Source: an uncultured Flavobacteriales bacterium (GTDB lineage Bacteria; Bacteroidota; Bacteroidia; Flavobacteriales_D; Sanyastnellaceae). From it: a DNA stretch of 9,789 nt. The stretch is taken from contig CAJXOV010000048.1 in NCBI GenBank assembly GCA_913057815.1, positions 1-9,789 on the forward strand. Reading direction: 5' to 3'. Below the pieces are notes generated by a model, which saw only the letters and a program-made list of their open reading frames with translations, made no database searches and was not told where the DNA came from. Positions 1 to 6,330 of the stretch are shown here, one piece after another. A program made the position numbers and the translations under genes. Position 1 is the stretch's first letter. The number at the start of each line of letters is the position of its first letter.

Positions 1-46
1 AGATGTAGAGAGGTCTCGTGGGCTCGGAGATGTGTATAAGAGACAG
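1..46 (+). other. Illumina Nextera adapter (library contamination, not genomic)
   Basis: Bases 28-46 are the 19-base Tn5 mosaic end used in Nextera libraries, AGATGTGTATAAGAGACAG. Bases 13-27 (GTCTCGTGGGCTCGG) complete the Read 2 transposase adapter. Bases 5-12 (GTAGAGAG) are the adapter-strand form of the Nextera i7 index N707, and bases 1-4 (AGAT) are the end of the P7 primer. The order P7 end, index, Read 2 adapter is exactly that of a finished library molecule, so this is untrimmed read-through at a contig end. It is not a natural transposon end. Genomic sequence begins at base 47. Confidence 0.99.
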
Positions 47-586
47 ATTTAATTTTTTTTTATGGTCCTTTACATAATTTATAGTTTGAAGAAGGACCTG
101 GTTAATGATCCGAATTTTATATTTGGTCATTACAGAATATGCGCACTCAGTGAAATTAACATGGCGCATTCCGTATGAGGATGTACAAGCTATGGGAACT
201 GCTGCTATGACTTTGTTCCAAGCGTAAAAGTTCTTTTTATTTACATAAGGTATGTAAATGCCGTAAAATGTCTCATTAAAAACATTTGTTGTTTTATCGT
301 TTGTGACGGTAGTTTTCACTTTGAAAACACCTAAAATGCAATATCCATCCGAGCTTTTTAGTGAGTTTATTTCATTAGAGGTAAGGAAAGTTAATTCCTT
401 GTTAGGCCATGTTTCTTTAGCGCTTTTTTGGAGTATTTCATCAAATTTTTGATCTCCAGAAAGTTCAACTGCAAGCTTACTGTTCTGGTAAAATTTAAAT
501 TCTTCGGAATCAACTCTTGCACTTGGAAATTGTCCAAGAATGAGTTTTGGAATTAAAAATAAGGATAGAAGAATAATTTGTCTCAT
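47..586 (-). CDS. Secreted protein of unknown function, 3' end missing
   Basis: An open frame starts at ATG 586 and runs leftward without a stop for 180 codons to the genomic boundary at 47, then continues into the adapter. The C-terminus is therefore unknown. Residues 1-18 (MRQIILLSLFLIPKLILG) form a signal peptide: a basic start, a hydrophobic core and a likely cut before Q19 or F20. The protein is thus probably exported to the periplasm or outer membrane side. The mature part is mixed polar and aromatic, with a Trp near residue 60, a GYCILGVFKVKT stretch near 81-92 and a YGIYIPYV stretch near 108-115. There is no lipobox cysteine at the cleavage site. I do not recognise the family. A TATATTTG box lies 19 bases upstream of the start. 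Codon use looks like that of the neighbours, which supports a real gene. Confidence 0.75.
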
Positions 587-603
587 GCCGAGTTGATTAA
601 CAA

Positions 604-837
604 TCAAATATAATTCTTTCTTAATTTGAAAATAGCTCCAAAAATCAATCCGAAATCCCAATTAAACATCACCACTTCTACCGTTAGTATTGTGATTCCA
701 CACATGGCAGAAATCACTCCGTGATTGGCTACTGGATCTGGCATAGAAGGTAGTTCTGAGACAGAAGACTATGGGCTTTGTGCAGTAAGATTAGTTAGGA
801 TTAAAAAGAAGATTATGGAGGTGAAGAAATATTTCAT
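604..837 (-). pseudogene. Chimeric relic: signal peptide joined to an AtoE-like transporter fragment
   Basis: From ATG 837 the minus strand reads a clear signal peptide (MKYFFTSIIFFLILTNLTAQ), then S-P and a TAG stop at 771-769. The same frame stays open for 54 more codons to TGA at 606-604. The last part of this second piece resembles residues 111-134 of the fatty acid transporter encoded at 908-2314: FNWDFGLIFGAIF here against FNWGLGLIFGAIF there, with 17 of 24 aligned residues identical by eye. The underlying DNA matches at 46 of 64 bases without gaps. Glu and Asp have entered the membrane segment, as expected for lost function. The simplest reading is a deletion or recombination scar joining a secreted-protein gene to a transporter fragment. 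A translated 46-residue membrane peptide from ATG 744 cannot be excluded. Confidence 0.65.
605..612 (-). promoter_or_regulatory. Possible -7 box for the truncated secreted-protein gene
   Basis: On the minus strand this reads TATATTTG, a full match to the Bacteroidota -7 consensus TAnnTTTG. It sits 18 bases before the ATG at 586, leaving room for a leader of about a dozen bases. The nearest upstream TTG is about 26 bases away, farther than usual, so the -33 element is weak. It overlaps the final stop of the pseudogene. Confidence 0.4.
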
Positions 838-907
838 AAGTTAGAATAGTAAGTATGTTTACGTATGACCGAATATTGATTGATTATTAAGTTGAAGAAT
901 TTGCTTA

Positions 908-2314
908 TTAAAAAACCACCAACCCCACCATAAAAATCAAAGCTCCTACCAACATCAACACCAATGTAAATGGCAATATTTCCTTAGCCTTTAACCCAGT
1001 AATCCCAAGCAGTGGAAGTGCCCAAAAAGGCTGTAGCATATTAGTGAGCTGGTCTCCGTAAGCCATAGCTAAGATGCTTTTATTTAGCGGAACTCCTATT
1101 TCTAGAGCGCTTTGGATTATTATAGGACCTTGGATGGCCCACTGTCCGCCTCCGCTAGGCACGAATACGTTTACTATTCCTGCACTGATGAATGTAAAAA
1201 TAGGATATGTAGCTGGTGTGCTCACACTCACAAAAAACTGACTGATAGATTCTACCAATCCTGAACTAGTCATCAACCCTAAAATTCCGAAATATAAAGG
1301 AAACTGGACCAATATTCCTGCCGCTCCGCCTATGCCTTCATCTATTCCTTTTAGGAATGATGAGAAGGTTTTATGCAGTGTCAATGCCAAACCAAACAGT
1401 ACCAAGTTTATCCAATTAGGATTAATGAACCTCCATCCTAAAATCCCTCCATCAGCATTCCATGCTACCATTAAAGCAACGAATAACATGAGTATTCCAA
1501 ATCCCATTCCTACCCAACTTAAGTGATCTATTCTTTCTGCTCCCAAGACTTTTGAAACTAAAGTAGTCTCTGAAGTGGGTGATAAATTTCTTACCGCTTT
1601 TTCGGAAGGCTTTCTTTTTCCTAACCAATACATTACAGCAGGTAGAATTAGGATTAGCGCCCAGCTGATACTGATATTCATAGCACTAAAAACCGTTTCA
1701 TCATAACTAATAGCTTCTGGAACTAAGGCTAATTTTTCTGGAGATAAACCCTGTGTCTTACTCAATAATTCTCCCGGCTCAGCTATTTTAGAAAGACTGC
1801 TTCCGCTAAATCCTCCATGCCATACCATAAGCCCTGAGTAACCAGCTGCTCCTATTAATGGATAGTTGAGAGGAATCTTGCGTTGCAACGCGTATTCACC
1901 GACTTTACGTGCGAAAATAGCCCCAAAAATCAGCCCTAAACCCCAATTAAACAAAGCCACTATGACAGTTAATAGCGTCACGCCAAATGCTGCTAGTGCA
2001 GTATTCTTACAGAAAACGGAAGTTAATAAATCGATGGCTTGACTGAATGGTTTGGTTAAAGCTAGGGCATGACCTAGAACCAGCATAAATGCCATCTGAA
2101 AGGCGAAGGTGAGTAGATTGCTCTGAAACAATCCCTTCTGCCAAGAAAAAGCCAGGCTTTCAGCATGGCTTAAAAAAGAAAATTCTGGCGGCTTCATGAA
2201 ACACAAAGCCACCAGAAACACTAATATGGTTAAACTCACAGCTATGCCAAAAGGAGAAGGCAGGAGTTTTTTAAAAACTCGAGCAAACCCGTCTGAAAAG
2301 CTATGAAAACTCAT
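908..2314 (-). CDS. atoE: Short-chain fatty acid transporter, AtoE family
   Basis: This is a 468-residue integral membrane protein of the short-chain fatty acid transporter family (SCFA_trans, AtoE-like), slightly longer than the roughly 440 residues of E. coli AtoE. It is expected to carry acetate-, butyrate- or acetoacetate-like acids across the inner membrane; the exact substrate is not readable. Family stretches seen are FNWGLGLIFGAIFARK at 122-137, GYSGLMVWHGGFSGSS at 158-173, VPSGGGQWAIQGP at 385-397 and GDQLTNMLQPFWALPLL at 420-436. About ten or more hydrophobic segments span the chain, with hydrophilic loops near 175-205 and 232-265. The start ATG 2314 is 22 bases after the DUF3127 stop, so it is probably the last gene of that operon. 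Codons 142-145 (Ala-Leu-Gln-Arg) are written as the palindrome GCGTTGCAACGC. A decayed paralogous fragment lies just downstream. The symbol is by family resemblance. Confidence 0.88.
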   Translation of the reverse strand: MSFHSFSDGFARVFKKLLPSPFGIAVSLTILVFLVALCFMKPPEFSFLSHAESLAFSWQKGLFQSNLLTFAFQMAFMLVLGHALALTKPFSQAIDLLTSVFCKNTALAAFGVTLLTVIVALFNWGLGLIFGAIFARKVGEYALQRKIPLNYPLIGAAGYSGLMVWHGGFSGSSLSKIAEPGELLSKTQGLSPEKLALVPEAISYDETVFSAMNISISWALILILPAVMYWLGKRKPSEKAVRNLSPTSETTLVSKVLGAERIDHLSWVGMGFGILMLFVALMVAWNADGGILGWRFINPNWINLVLFGLALTLHKTFSSFLKGIDEGIGGAAGILVQFPLYFGILGLMTSSGLVESISQFFVSVSTPATYPIFTFISAGIVNVFVPSGGGQWAIQGPIIIQSALEIGVPLNKSILAMAYGDQLTNMLQPFWALPLLGITGLKAKEILPFTLVLMLVGALIFMVGLVVF

Positions 2315-2336
2315 TCGTTATACCTTTAGATTGGTA

Positions 2337-2696
2337 TTAGAATGGTAAGTCGTCTTCTTCTTCAGAACTTAAATCGATAGGTGCAGCAGCAGCCATAGGT
2401 GCAGGTGGCATTTCTCCTTGAGGAGCTCCAGCTCCTGCAGCAGCGCCTTCTACTTTCCAAGCTACTAAGTTGTTGTAATACTTCCCGTTATATTCGTTTC
2501 CTCTGATATCGAAAAGAACTTTAATCATGTCACCATCATTTACGTTGGCTATCATTTCGCACTTTTCTTTGAATAATTCAAATTTCACATCTTGAGGATA
2601 CTGCTCTTGAGTAGTCACTACGAATTCTCTTTTGAAAAATCCACTGTCGAACTTTTGTTCGTCCATTTTCACTTTTAACTTTCCTGTTAATTCCAT
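2337..2696 (-). CDS. DUF3127 protein, OB-fold-like with SSB-type acidic tail
   Basis: This 119-residue soluble protein fits the DUF3127 family, small proteins widespread in Bacteroidota with no settled function. Residues 1-84 form the conserved core, starting MELTGKLKVKMDEQKF and ending near YYNNLVAWKVEG, with alternating hydrophobic strands compatible with an OB fold. Residues 85-107 are a flexible Ala/Gly/Pro linker. Residues 110-119 (LSSEEEDDLPF) are an acidic tip ending D-D-L-P-F. This core, linker and tip layout is that of single-stranded DNA-binding protein, whose last residues recruit DNA repair and replication partners. A role in nucleic-acid binding is inference. The gene lies 29 bases after the flavin reductase gene and 22 before the transporter gene, with no promoter box visible, so it is probably read as part of their operon. 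Confidence 0.85.
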   Translation of the reverse strand: MELTGKLKVKMDEQKFDSGFFKREFVVTTQEQYPQDVKFELFKEKCEMIANVNDGDMIKVLFDIRGNEYNGKYYNNLVAWKVEGAAAGAGAPQGEMPPAPMAAAAPIDLSSEEEDDLPF

Positions 2697-2725
2697 TGTA
2701 TTGTTTATTCTATTGTAAATTAATT

Positions 2726-3625
2726 CTATCCGTTATTAAAAGTAAGCAATGTCTTCCATGCTTCTTCTATTTGGTCATTTTCTAAAAAATTATGAGCCAT
2801 TTCATGAAGCTTTTGCTCCAATTCTGGCTGTTGATCTTCCATTTCTATAAATAATTCTGATAATTCTATCAGTTTAAAATCGTTTACATCGGTTTCATTA
2901 GGCAACGTTTCTACATTTCCTAACTTCCCTAAATCATTACCCGTAAGAAACTTACTGTTTTTAATCTCAGAAGGAATAACATCTACTCCTATTCCCATTG
3001 TAGTTAATGGCTTAGCCACTTCAAATATAGCATCTCCTGAGGCTCTAGTATACCAATTACCTCCACATCTTCCTACTAAATCTATTTTATGCTGGTTGAT
3101 TTTTCCATCTTCATCCATCACGTCTTCATTCACATGAATGGCTACCACCTCACAAATCACAAGGTTTCCAGCCCCTCCTTCTTTTCCTAATTCTATTACT
3201 TCATTCACTATACACTCCATCTGAACTGGAGCCTCTTTTACTCTGAATGGTTTTACTTTTTCAGAAGCTTCTTGAGTGAAGCCTGCTTTTAAAAACTCGT
3301 TTGTTCCCTCAGGATACTCCGTGCTTGAAAGTGACATCTGATGAACCATATCATAGTTCACTACATTAATTACCACCTCAGCTACGTTTTTTACATTTTC
3401 GTATGTATGCTTCGTAGTATTATCTCTTCCTCTTCTTGCTGGTGAAAAAACCAAAATAGGAGGATTTGCGCTAAAGACATTGAAAAAACTAAATGGAGAA
3501 AGATTAGGCCTACCTTCTTCATCTATTGTACTAGCAAAAGCTATAGGTCTAGGACCAATAGAACCAGACAGTAATCCATGTACTTTTCCTACAGGAAGTT
3601 CTTTTGGATAAAATGTTTTTGTCAT
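2726..3625 (-). CDS. Flavin reductase-like FMN-binding split-barrel protein
   Basis: This is a 299-residue cytoplasmic protein with a flavin reductase-like domain (FMN-binding split barrel) over roughly residues 15-190. Typical stretches are GPRPIAFASTID (24-35), NLSPFSFFNVFSANPP (41-56) and a basic SPARRGRDNT-KHTYENV region (61-78) that would hold the FMN phosphate. Such proteins reduce or bind flavin with NAD(P)H; the partner and substrate here are unknown. The last 100 residues, partly acidic and helical, lie outside the core domain. I chose ATG 3625: the frame can be extended 8 codons to a TTG at 3649, but the ATG has an A-rich leader and begins the conserved MTKTFYPKELP segment. The stop of purE is 27 bases upstream, suggesting co-transcription. 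Confidence 0.85.
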   Translation of the reverse strand: MTKTFYPKELPVGKVHGLLSGSIGPRPIAFASTIDEEGRPNLSPFSFFNVFSANPPILVFSPARRGRDNTTKHTYENVKNVAEVVINVVNYDMVHQMSLSSTEYPEGTNEFLKAGFTQEASEKVKPFRVKEAPVQMECIVNEVIELGKEGGAGNLVICEVVAIHVNEDVMDEDGKINQHKIDLVGRCGGNWYTRASGDAIFEVAKPLTTMGIGVDVIPSEIKNSKFLTGNDLGKLGNVETLPNETDVNDFKLIELSELFIEMEDQQPELEQKLHEMAHNFLENDQIEEAWKTLLTFNNG

Positions 3626-3652
3626 ATTCTCTTTCGTTGCTGGGCTCAAAAT

Positions 3653-4147
3653 CTACTTATTACTTTCTTCCACATCCTTTACCATATCCATCACCTGGTC
3701 GGCTAAATGTGCTTTATATGTTTTAATTCTATCTCTTACTTTTTGGTCAGCTACTCCTATTATTTGTGCCGCCAAAATCCCAGCGTTTTTAGCTCCATCC
3801 AGCGCTACAGTAGCCACAGGAACACCTCCTGGCATTTGAAGAATAGAAAGAACACTATCCCATCCATCTATAGAATTACTCGACTTAACTGGAACACCGA
3901 TCACTGGAAGTGGAGTAATACTAGCTACCATTCCTGGTAAATGTGCTGCTCCACCAGCCCCTGCTATGATCGTTTTTATTCCTCTATCTGCAGCTTCTTC
4001 TGCATATGTCACCATTCTATGTGGCGTTCTATGTGCAGAAACCACAGTGATTTCATACGAAATGCCAAGTTCTTTTAGAATATCAGCTGCCTTTTGCATT
4101 ACTGGCAGATCTGACTTACTTCCCATTATTATTCCTACTTCAGCCAT
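3653..4147 (-). CDS. purE: N5-carboxyaminoimidazole ribonucleotide mutase
   Basis: PurE converts N5-CAIR to CAIR in de novo purine synthesis and acts as a cytoplasmic octamer in class I enzymes. The 164-residue product has normal class I length. It contains GSKSDLPVM (9-17), SAHRTP (37-42, with the catalytic His39), the substrate loop AGAGGAAHLPGM (62-73), then PVIGVPVKSS and QMPGGVPVATVA. The frame stays open for 73 codons upstream of ATG 4147, but that part overlaps the end of nupC, has no family similarity and would place PurE motifs far too late. ATG 4147, giving MAEVGIIMGSKSD, is therefore the start. The usual partner purK (N5-CAIR synthetase) is not in the window. The upstream gene is a nucleoside importer, and a -7 box with a palindrome lies directly before the start. 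Confidence 0.97.
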   Translation of the reverse strand: MAEVGIIMGSKSDLPVMQKAADILKELGISYEITVVSAHRTPHRMVTYAEEAADRGIKTIIAGAGGAAHLPGMVASITPLPVIGVPVKSSNSIDGWDSVLSILQMPGGVPVATVALDGAKNAGILAAQIIGVADQKVRDRIKTYKAHLADQVMDMVKDVEESNK

Positions 4148-4162
4148 GTGTTTTACATATAA

Positions 4163-4181
4163 GCGTTGCAACGCAAAATTA
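4163..4181 (-). promoter_or_regulatory. purE promoter box with overlapping palindrome
   Basis: On the minus strand this reads TAATTTTGCGTTGCAACGC. The first eight bases (4181-4174) match the Bacteroidota -7 consensus TAnnTTTG. The 12 bases at 4174-4163, GCGTTGCAACGC, are a perfect palindrome covering the expected transcription start, a common place for a repressor operator. The -33 TTG is not well placed (13 bases away). A very similar sequence lies upstream of etfB, and the same palindrome occurs inside the transporter gene. Confidence 0.5.
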
Positions 4182-4188
4182 GTATCTA

Positions 4189-5499
4189 TTAATACAACAT
4201 TCCCACGATAGCAGCTGTAAATAAGCATGCTAACGTACCTCCAATTAAAGACTTCACTCCTAGCTTGCTTAACATCCCTTTTCGTGTTGGAGCTAGCGCT
4301 CCAATACCGCCAATTTGAATCCCGATAGATGAAAAATTCGCGAAACCACATAACATATATGTACACATGACCATTGACTTCTCACTTACAAAAGAACCTT
4401 CAGCCTTCATTTCACCATATGTGATGTATGCAATAAATTCATTTAGTATAGTCTTTTCACCAAGCAATTGACCTACTAAAATCATATCCTCTGATGCTAC
4501 TCCTATCATCCATGCTATAGGCGCAAAAATATAACCCGCAATCGCTTGGAAAGACAGAACATTATAATTCGTATTAGCCGAAATAATCTCATTCAATCCA
4601 GTTATACTTCCCAATTTACCAAGTCCGAAATTCAAGGTTGCTATTAATGCTACAAATACCAACAGCATAGCTGCTACATTCACTGCTAGCCTAAGACCAT
4701 CACCAGTTCCATTCACAATCGCTTCTAATGCATTAACTGGTTTGCTACCTGAATTAAGTTCCATTGAATCAGAGAATTCTTCCGTCTCAGGCACTAGAAT
4801 CTTAGCGCACAAAATAGCTGCTGGTGCAGACATAATACTAGCGCACAAAAGATGTTTAGCCATATCGGTACCAATAAAACCTATGAATGCAGCTAAAACC
4901 GAACCTGCAATTGTAGCCATTCCTCCAGTCATCAATGACATCAACTCAGACTTAGTCATTTTACCTAAATATGGTTTAACGAGTAGAGGAGATTCCGTCT
5001 GTCCTAAAAATATATTTCCAGCCGCTGCTAAACTCTCTGCTCCTGATATTTTCATCGCTTTTTTCATTACCCAAGCAAATCCATAGACCACTTTTTGTAA
5101 AATTCCCCAATAATATAGTAAGCTAACTAATGCAGAAAAGAATAAGATAGTAGGCAGTACTCTAAACGCAAAGACTCCTCCATACCGAACAAACTTTCCA
5201 GTACTAGGTTCTCCTTTATGAGTTGAAGCTATTTCATTGAAAGACTCATGTGAGAGTACATCTCCAAATATCATTTTAGCTCCTTCTACAGACATAACCG
5301 AAATTTTGGCAAATGCCCTACCTAACCAGTCAAAAATCCCTTCCACAAAAGGAACCTTCAAAATTAGAACTGCTAATACGATTTGAATTAATAGAGCCTT
5401 GATGACAAGGCTCCAATTGATCTTTTTCTTGTTCTCGGAAAACAAATAAGCTATCCCAAGTAGAAATAAAATACCAACAATTCCTCTTAAAAAATCCAT
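4189..5499 (-). CDS. nupC: Concentrative nucleoside transporter (Na+/H+ symporter)
   Basis: This is a 436-residue inner-membrane protein of the CNT family, which imports nucleosides with sodium or protons. Length and layout fit the bacterial members: an N-terminal helix block (about 1-60), a gate domain, a core domain and a hydrophobic C-terminal helix. Diagnostic signatures are GQTESP (166-171), MATIAGSVLAAF (194-205), the NEF stretch after GEKTIL, and GFANFSSIGIQIGG (385-398). In the Vibrio transporter structure the matching Gln/Thr/Glu, the NEF Glu, and the Asn and Ser of GFANFSS bind the nucleoside. All are kept, so it should be active. Purine or pyrimidine preference cannot be read. It follows the BFN gene by 131 bases and ends 41 bases before purE. 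I recall nupC after a BFN gene as common in flavobacteria. Confidence 0.95.
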   Translation of the reverse strand: MDFLRGIVGILFLLGIAYLFSENKKKINWSLVIKALLIQIVLAVLILKVPFVEGIFDWLGRAFAKISVMSVEGAKMIFGDVLSHESFNEIASTHKGEPSTGKFVRYGGVFAFRVLPTILFFSALVSLLYYWGILQKVVYGFAWVMKKAMKISGAESLAAAGNIFLGQTESPLLVKPYLGKMTKSELMSLMTGGMATIAGSVLAAFIGFIGTDMAKHLLCASIMSAPAAILCAKILVPETEEFSDSMELNSGSKPVNALEAIVNGTGDGLRLAVNVAAMLLVFVALIATLNFGLGKLGSITGLNEIISANTNYNVLSFQAIAGYIFAPIAWMIGVASEDMILVGQLLGEKTILNEFIAYITYGEMKAEGSFVSEKSMVMCTYMLCGFANFSSIGIQIGGIGALAPTRKGMLSKLGVKSLIGGTLACLFTAAIVGMLY

Positions 5500-5630
5500 A
5501 TTAAGTTAGGTTAAAAAGCCGAAGATATAAAAGAAGGATGGTATAGTCTTTAACTTGTGGACTATTCAGCCAGTATGTGGAAAAGTGAAAGAATTTCAGT
5601 GAGGATTCACTTGAAACTCTAAGTTAAAAA
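5500..5630 (-). other. Gap between BFN gene and nupC
   Basis: These 131 A+T-rich bases hold no reading frame. The minus strand carries a weak hairpin (5594-5616, listed separately), an ATAGTC/GACTAT inverted repeat at 5543-5565 with an 11-base loop, and TATCTTCG about 20 bases before the nupC start, one mismatch from the TAnnTTTG -7 box. nupC may be read from this weak box, from upstream, or both. Confidence 0.4.
5594..5616 (-). terminator. Possible weak terminator after the BFN gene
   Basis: On the minus strand TTTCAAGTGA and TCACTGAAA pair in a nine-base stem with one bulged A around an ATCC loop, followed by TTCTTTC. It begins 15 bases after the BFN stop. The stem is A+T-rich and the T run is broken, so termination would be partial at best. 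Confidence 0.35.
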
Positions 5631-6224
5631 TCAGCTTTCACCAGCTCTTTTAGTGATTTCGTCTCTAAGAATAGTAGCTTTTTCGTAATCTTCGTCTTCC
5701 AAAGCTTGATTTAACTGTGCTTCTAACTCAACAACAGATAGAGTTTCAGTACTCTCTTCCACCATTTTAGCTTCTGAAGCTACTAAATCATCCTCATTAA
5801 ATGCTCCATCCTCTCCTTCAGCATCTATTCCAGCTGAATCTAAGATAAAATCATAACAGTAAATAGGACATTCAAACCTAACTGCTACAGCCACAGCATC
5901 ACTTGTTCTAGCATCTATTTCTGCTTTTCGGCCATCTTGGATAGCTATTATTTTAGCAAAAAAGATTCCTTCTATCAGATTATAGATGATTATTTCTTCT
6001 ATATCTATAGTAAATGCGGTAGAAAAGCTTTTGAATAAATCATGCGTGAGCGGTCTACTAGGAGTCATTTTTTCCAACTCGATAGCTATAGCCTGAGCTT
6101 CGTGTCCTCCTATAACAATAGGAAGCTTTTTATGACCATCTATTTGCTTTAACACTAAAGCATATGCTCCACTGGTGGAACCGCTAGGCGCTATATCAGA
6201 TATCTCTAACTCTATTTTTTCCAT
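5631..6224 (-). CDS. Bifunctional nuclease (BFN) domain protein with C-terminal UVR motif
   Basis: This is a 197-residue soluble protein with two parts. Residues 1-135 form the BFN/DUF151 domain, recognised by PIVIGGHEAQAIAIELE (35-51), RPLTHDL (57-63) and DARTSDAVAVAVR (104-116). Residues 164-193 are a UVR motif, the short helical hairpin (LEAQLNQALEDEDYEKATILRDEI) found in UvrB, UvrC and Clp-type adaptors. An acidic linker (134-162) joins them. Plant and other BFN proteins have been reported to cut RNA and DNA; the bacterial role is not settled. The BFN plus UVR arrangement is usual for Bacteroidota homologues. The ATG at 6224 is preceded by only six bases and then the T run of a strong terminator hairpin, an unusual leader. 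Confidence 0.93.
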   Translation of the reverse strand: MEKIELEISDIAPSGSTSGAYALVLKQIDGHKKLPIVIGGHEAQAIAIELEKMTPSRPLTHDLFKSFSTAFTIDIEEIIIYNLIEGIFFAKIIAIQDGRKAEIDARTSDAVAVAVRFECPIYCYDFILDSAGIDAEGEDGAFNEDDLVASEAKMVEESTETLSVVELEAQLNQALEDEDYEKATILRDEITKRAGES

Positions 6225-6230
6225 ATGAAG

Positions 6231-6258
6231 AAAAAAATGGGAGACTGTGTAGTCTCCC
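6231..6258 (-). terminator. Strong intrinsic terminator between etfA and the BFN gene
   Basis: On the minus strand GGGAGACT and AGTCTCCC form a perfect eight-base-pair stem around an ACAC loop, followed by A and seven T residues (6237-6231). This is a classic Rho-independent terminator for leftward transcription leaving etfA. On the plus strand only TTTT follows at 6261, so it is mainly one-way. The T run ends six bases before the BFN start codon. Confidence 0.85.
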
Positions 6259-6271
6259 GATTTTCACTTTG

Positions 6272-6279
6272 CAAAAGTA
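6272..6279 (-). promoter_or_regulatory. Candidate -7 box for the BFN gene, upstream of the terminator
   Basis: The minus strand reads TACTTTTG, a full TAnnTTTG match. A transcript from it would start near 6265, and its whole leader would be the terminator hairpin plus about a dozen bases. No well-spaced -33 TTG is seen (the nearest is 8 bases away), so support is moderate to low. Confidence 0.4.
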
Positions 6280-6300
6280 AATATTTACAATGAGCTAAAC

Positions 6301-6317
6301 TAACAGCTATGCTGTCA
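6301..6317 (-). terminator. Small hairpin after etfA
   Basis: TGACAGC and GCTGTTA pair (one G-U) in a seven-base stem around an ATA loop, starting 13 bases after the etfA stop. Only GTTTAG follows, so it may protect the mRNA end rather than terminate. The strong terminator comes about 40 bases later. Confidence 0.35.
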
Positions 6318-6330
6318 GATTATTCCCAAA

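Noticed and set aside
28..46. Tn5/IS50 mosaic end as sign of a natural transposon
   Set aside because: It is the engineered 19-base mosaic end joined directly to Illumina index and P7 sequence, so it comes from library preparation.
2320..2337. ATACC/GGTAT hairpin between the DUF3127 gene and the transporter gene as a terminator
   Set aside because: The stem is five base pairs with an eight-base loop and no T run, too weak to call.
3626..3649. TTG start at 3649 for the flavin reductase gene, adding eight residues
   Set aside because: ATG 3625 has an A-rich leader and begins the conserved part; the extension looks like read-back toward the purE stop. It cannot be fully excluded.
4148..4366. 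A longer PurE frame starting at 4366, adding 73 residues
   Set aside because: The extra part overlaps the end of nupC in another frame, has no family similarity and contains the promoter box. PurE normally starts a few residues before GSKSDLPVM, matching ATG 4147.
4742..5086. A 114-codon plus-strand frame inside nupC
   Set aside because: It is antisense to a well-supported membrane protein gene, has no recognisable domain and its composition mirrors the opposite frame.
5543..5565. ATAGTC/GACTAT inverted repeat before nupC as a terminator or operator
   Set aside because: The arms are only six bases, A+T-rich, with an 11-base loop and no T run; chance is a sufficient explanation.
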